Shown here: piece after piece, positions 62,609 to 64,000 of the stretch
How the letters are laid out: every line of letters starts with the position of its first letter
How positions within the stretch are numbered: position 1 is the stretch's first letter
NCBI GenBank assembly: GCA_964599375.1
Contig: CAZREW010000005.1
Span: forward strand, 1-64,000
From: JAUWCL01 sp964599375
GTDB lineage: Bacteria; Krumholzibacteriota; Krumholzibacteriia; Krumholzibacteriales; Krumholzibacteriaceae
Direction of reading: 5' to 3'
DNA: 64,000 nucleotides
Program-made: the position numbers and the translations under genes
The notes under the pieces: model-generated
Seen by the model: the letters and a program-made list of their open reading frames with translations, nothing else
Told to the model about the DNA's origin: nothing
Databases searched by the model: none

Positions 62609-64000
62609 CTACTCTTACGGCGATACTGACCGGATCGTCATCGGCCCTCCTGTTTCTGCTCGCCGTGATACATGTCTCCTCGCGAAGGCGCAGCGCGCAA
62701 AAGACCCTATTTATCCTTTCCGCGGCCATTGCCTCGGCGGCGGCGGCCGCCCTGACGCTCGCGCTGATCTCGAGATCTCCCGAAGATGTGATGCGCCGCC
62801 TCCAGATCCACCTCGCGCTGTTGATATTCTCCCCTGCTCTCTTCATCCCGTTCTTTGCCTTCTTCGGGCGCAGCGATGCGGACCACAGAATGCGGAGGTG
62901 GCTTCCGGGCATGATCACTCTGGGGACCCTGCTCGCCGCGGCCGCCCTGCTGGTTCCGGTGGAACTGGTCATCAGCAGGTTCCAGATCGCTGAGGGAGGC
63001 GGGCTCTGGAGGATCGGGGTCACCCCGTTCGGGCAGATGCTCGCGCTCCTGGCCCTCGCCATAAACGTCCTGATCCTTCATTCCTTCGAGAATACGTACA
63101 GAGCGGCGACGGTCCCCGCGAAGGTATCCCTCAAGTACCCGCTTCTCGGGACGATCCTGGCCTCGGTCATGAATTTCATCATGATGAGCCGGCTGGTGCT
63201 GCTGTCCGAGGTAGATAACTATTTTATCTCCGCCGGAGCCCTCGGCATGATCATATTCTGCATAACCGTCCTCTACGCGGGATGGAGGTACCCCGTATTC
63301 GAGGTCAAGACCGTGATGGAGACCGGCAAGGCGCCATCGGTGGTGACCGTGGTCATCTCGGGACTCTACCTGCTCGCGTTCGCGCTGATCACCTGGACAT
63401 CCGATCTGATCGGGATGCCTTATCACAGGCTGGGCACGATGGTACTCTCGGTATTCACCATATTCGTCCTGCTCGCCGTCCTCATATCGGGAAAAGCCAG
63501 GCGCCAGCTGAGAATCTTCGTCAACGAGAACTTCAGGCCCGGCCTGTACAATTACAGGCGGGAATGGCGCTACTATGCCCGGCTGATGACCTCATGCTCG
63601 ACTGTCGACGACCTGCTCGCCAACACAATAAGCTCGCTCTGCGAGACTATGATGGTGAAGAAGGGCCTGATCTATGCCGGCATCAGCGGAGGCAGAGCGG
63701 CAGACTACGGGCTCGAGAAGGAAGAGATCGCCGACGCCTCCTCGGGCGGAATGATGGAGCTCTATTCCGGTTCTCCCATAGCCATGATCCCGGGCCACAG
63801 GCGGCTCACGCACGCCACTGACCGCCAGGCCGGACCGGACACCGGCATCGGCGAAACACCAGGATGGGTCCGGGCCATTTCGTTCCTGACGATCGGCGGA
63901 GAGCCAAGAGGTTTTATAGCCCTTGGGAGGAAGGATTTCGGGAGGCTATGGTCGGAGGAGGACCGCGATTTTCTCGCTACGATCACCGATCAGGCCGCTC
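62605..64000 (+). CDS. prsK: PrsK-type PEP-CTERM system histidine kinase, C-terminal part outside window
   Basis: 465 codons are visible. The N-terminal part has about eight membrane helices, followed by a conserved connector (NENFRPGLYNYRREWRYY) and the start of a GAF domain (about residues 340-465). This is the arrangement of PrsK, the sensor kinase that works with the sigma-54 regulator PrsR in exosortase systems. The histidine and ATPase domains and any prsR gene lie beyond the right edge. It overlaps the TPR gene by four bases. Confidence 0.88.
   Translation, partial: MTTLTAILTGSSSALLFLLAVIHVSSRRRSAQKTLFILSAAIASAAAAALTLALISRSPEDVMRRLQIHLALLIFSPALFIPFFAFFGRSDADHRMRRWLPGMITLGTLLAAAALLVPVELVISRFQIAEGGGLWRIGVTPFGQMLALLALAINVLILHSFENTYRAATVPAKVSLKYPLLGTILASVMNFIMMSRLVLLSEVDNYFISAGALGMIIFCITVLYAGWRYPVFEVKTVMETGKAPSVVTVVISGLYLLAFALITWTSDLIGMPYHRLGTMVLSVFTIFVLLAVLISGKARRQLRIFVNENFRPGLYNYRREWRYYARLMTSCSTVDDLLANTISSLCETMMVKKGLIYAGISGGRAADYGLEKEEIADASSGGMMELYSGSPIAMIPGHRRLTHATDRQAGPDTGIGETPGWVRAISFLTIGGEPRGFIALGRKDFGRLWSEEDRDFLATITDQAA

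Noticed and set aside
1..64000. tRNA, rRNA, CRISPR arrays, insertion sequences
   Set aside because: I looked for clover-leaf ends, regular repeat-spacer arrays and transposase motifs and saw none.

Overview
The window is about 60% GC and carries typical didermal (Gram-negative-type) bacterial genes: Omp85-like and other outer-membrane barrels, lipoproteins, and large secreted proteins. Four secreted genes end in a FlgD-like C-terminal sorting module (NPFNPST ... W-G ... SGVYF ... K-LLR), and there is also a PEP-CTERM/exosortase locus. That combination suggests an uncultured FCB-group lineage such as Krumholzibacteriota, Eisenbacteria or Latescibacterota. The placement is inferred from gene style alone; no rRNA gene is present to confirm it.

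Layout. 1-1.7 kb: end-truncated secreted repeat protein. 2.0-5.3 kb: oadG-oadA-oadB, a sodium-pumping biotin-dependent decarboxylase. 5.3-7.1 kb: hipBA toxin-antitoxin pair behind a consensus promoter. 7.2-12.4 kb: a 1745-residue surface protein with about 12 Ig-like repeats. 12.9-18.4 kb: membrane/TPR protein, exported nickel superoxide dismutase, secreted C39-like protein. 18.7-24.5 kb: a two-component pair whose kinase has an FG-GAP propeller sensor. 24.7-31.9 kb: Omp85-like protein, DUF4390-like protein, NtrY-like kinase and NtrX-like regulator, then a barrel and a lipoprotein; three sigma-54-type promoters lie in this block. 31.9-35.7 kb: orphan ParA, small or decayed genes, an ABC exporter. 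35.9-44.8 kb: DUF885 peptidase, SDR protein, GT-C/TolB-propeller fusion, MFS transporter, EF-Tu-domain-II-like protein, porin. 44.9-50.2 kb: two secreted proteases (S8 and C25) flanking a candidate structured small RNA. 50.2-51.6 kb: mobile mystery protein A/B (HTH plus Fic) module. 51.6-56.7 kb: barrel protein, YtrA-type regulator with ABC transporter, glutamine synthetase. 56.8-64 kb: basic secreted protein, then a PEP-CTERM substrate, exosortase, EpsI, membrane protein, TPR lipoprotein and the start of a PrsK-type kinase.

How the parts fit. Two export-and-anchoring routes appear to coexist: the C-terminal FlgD-like module for large proteases and adhesins, and exosortase for the PEP-CTERM protein. 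Sigma-54 is the unifying regulatory theme. Close matches to the -24/-12 element lie before the Omp85-like gene, the lipoprotein gene and the PEP-CTERM gene, weaker ones before the barrel, exosortase and NtrC-type regulator genes. The window encodes two NtrC-family activators and a PrsK-type kinase. The strongest leads are this envelope-centred sigma-54 regulon, the FG-GAP histidine kinase, the signal-peptide NiSOD and the candidate RNA at 47.5 kb.
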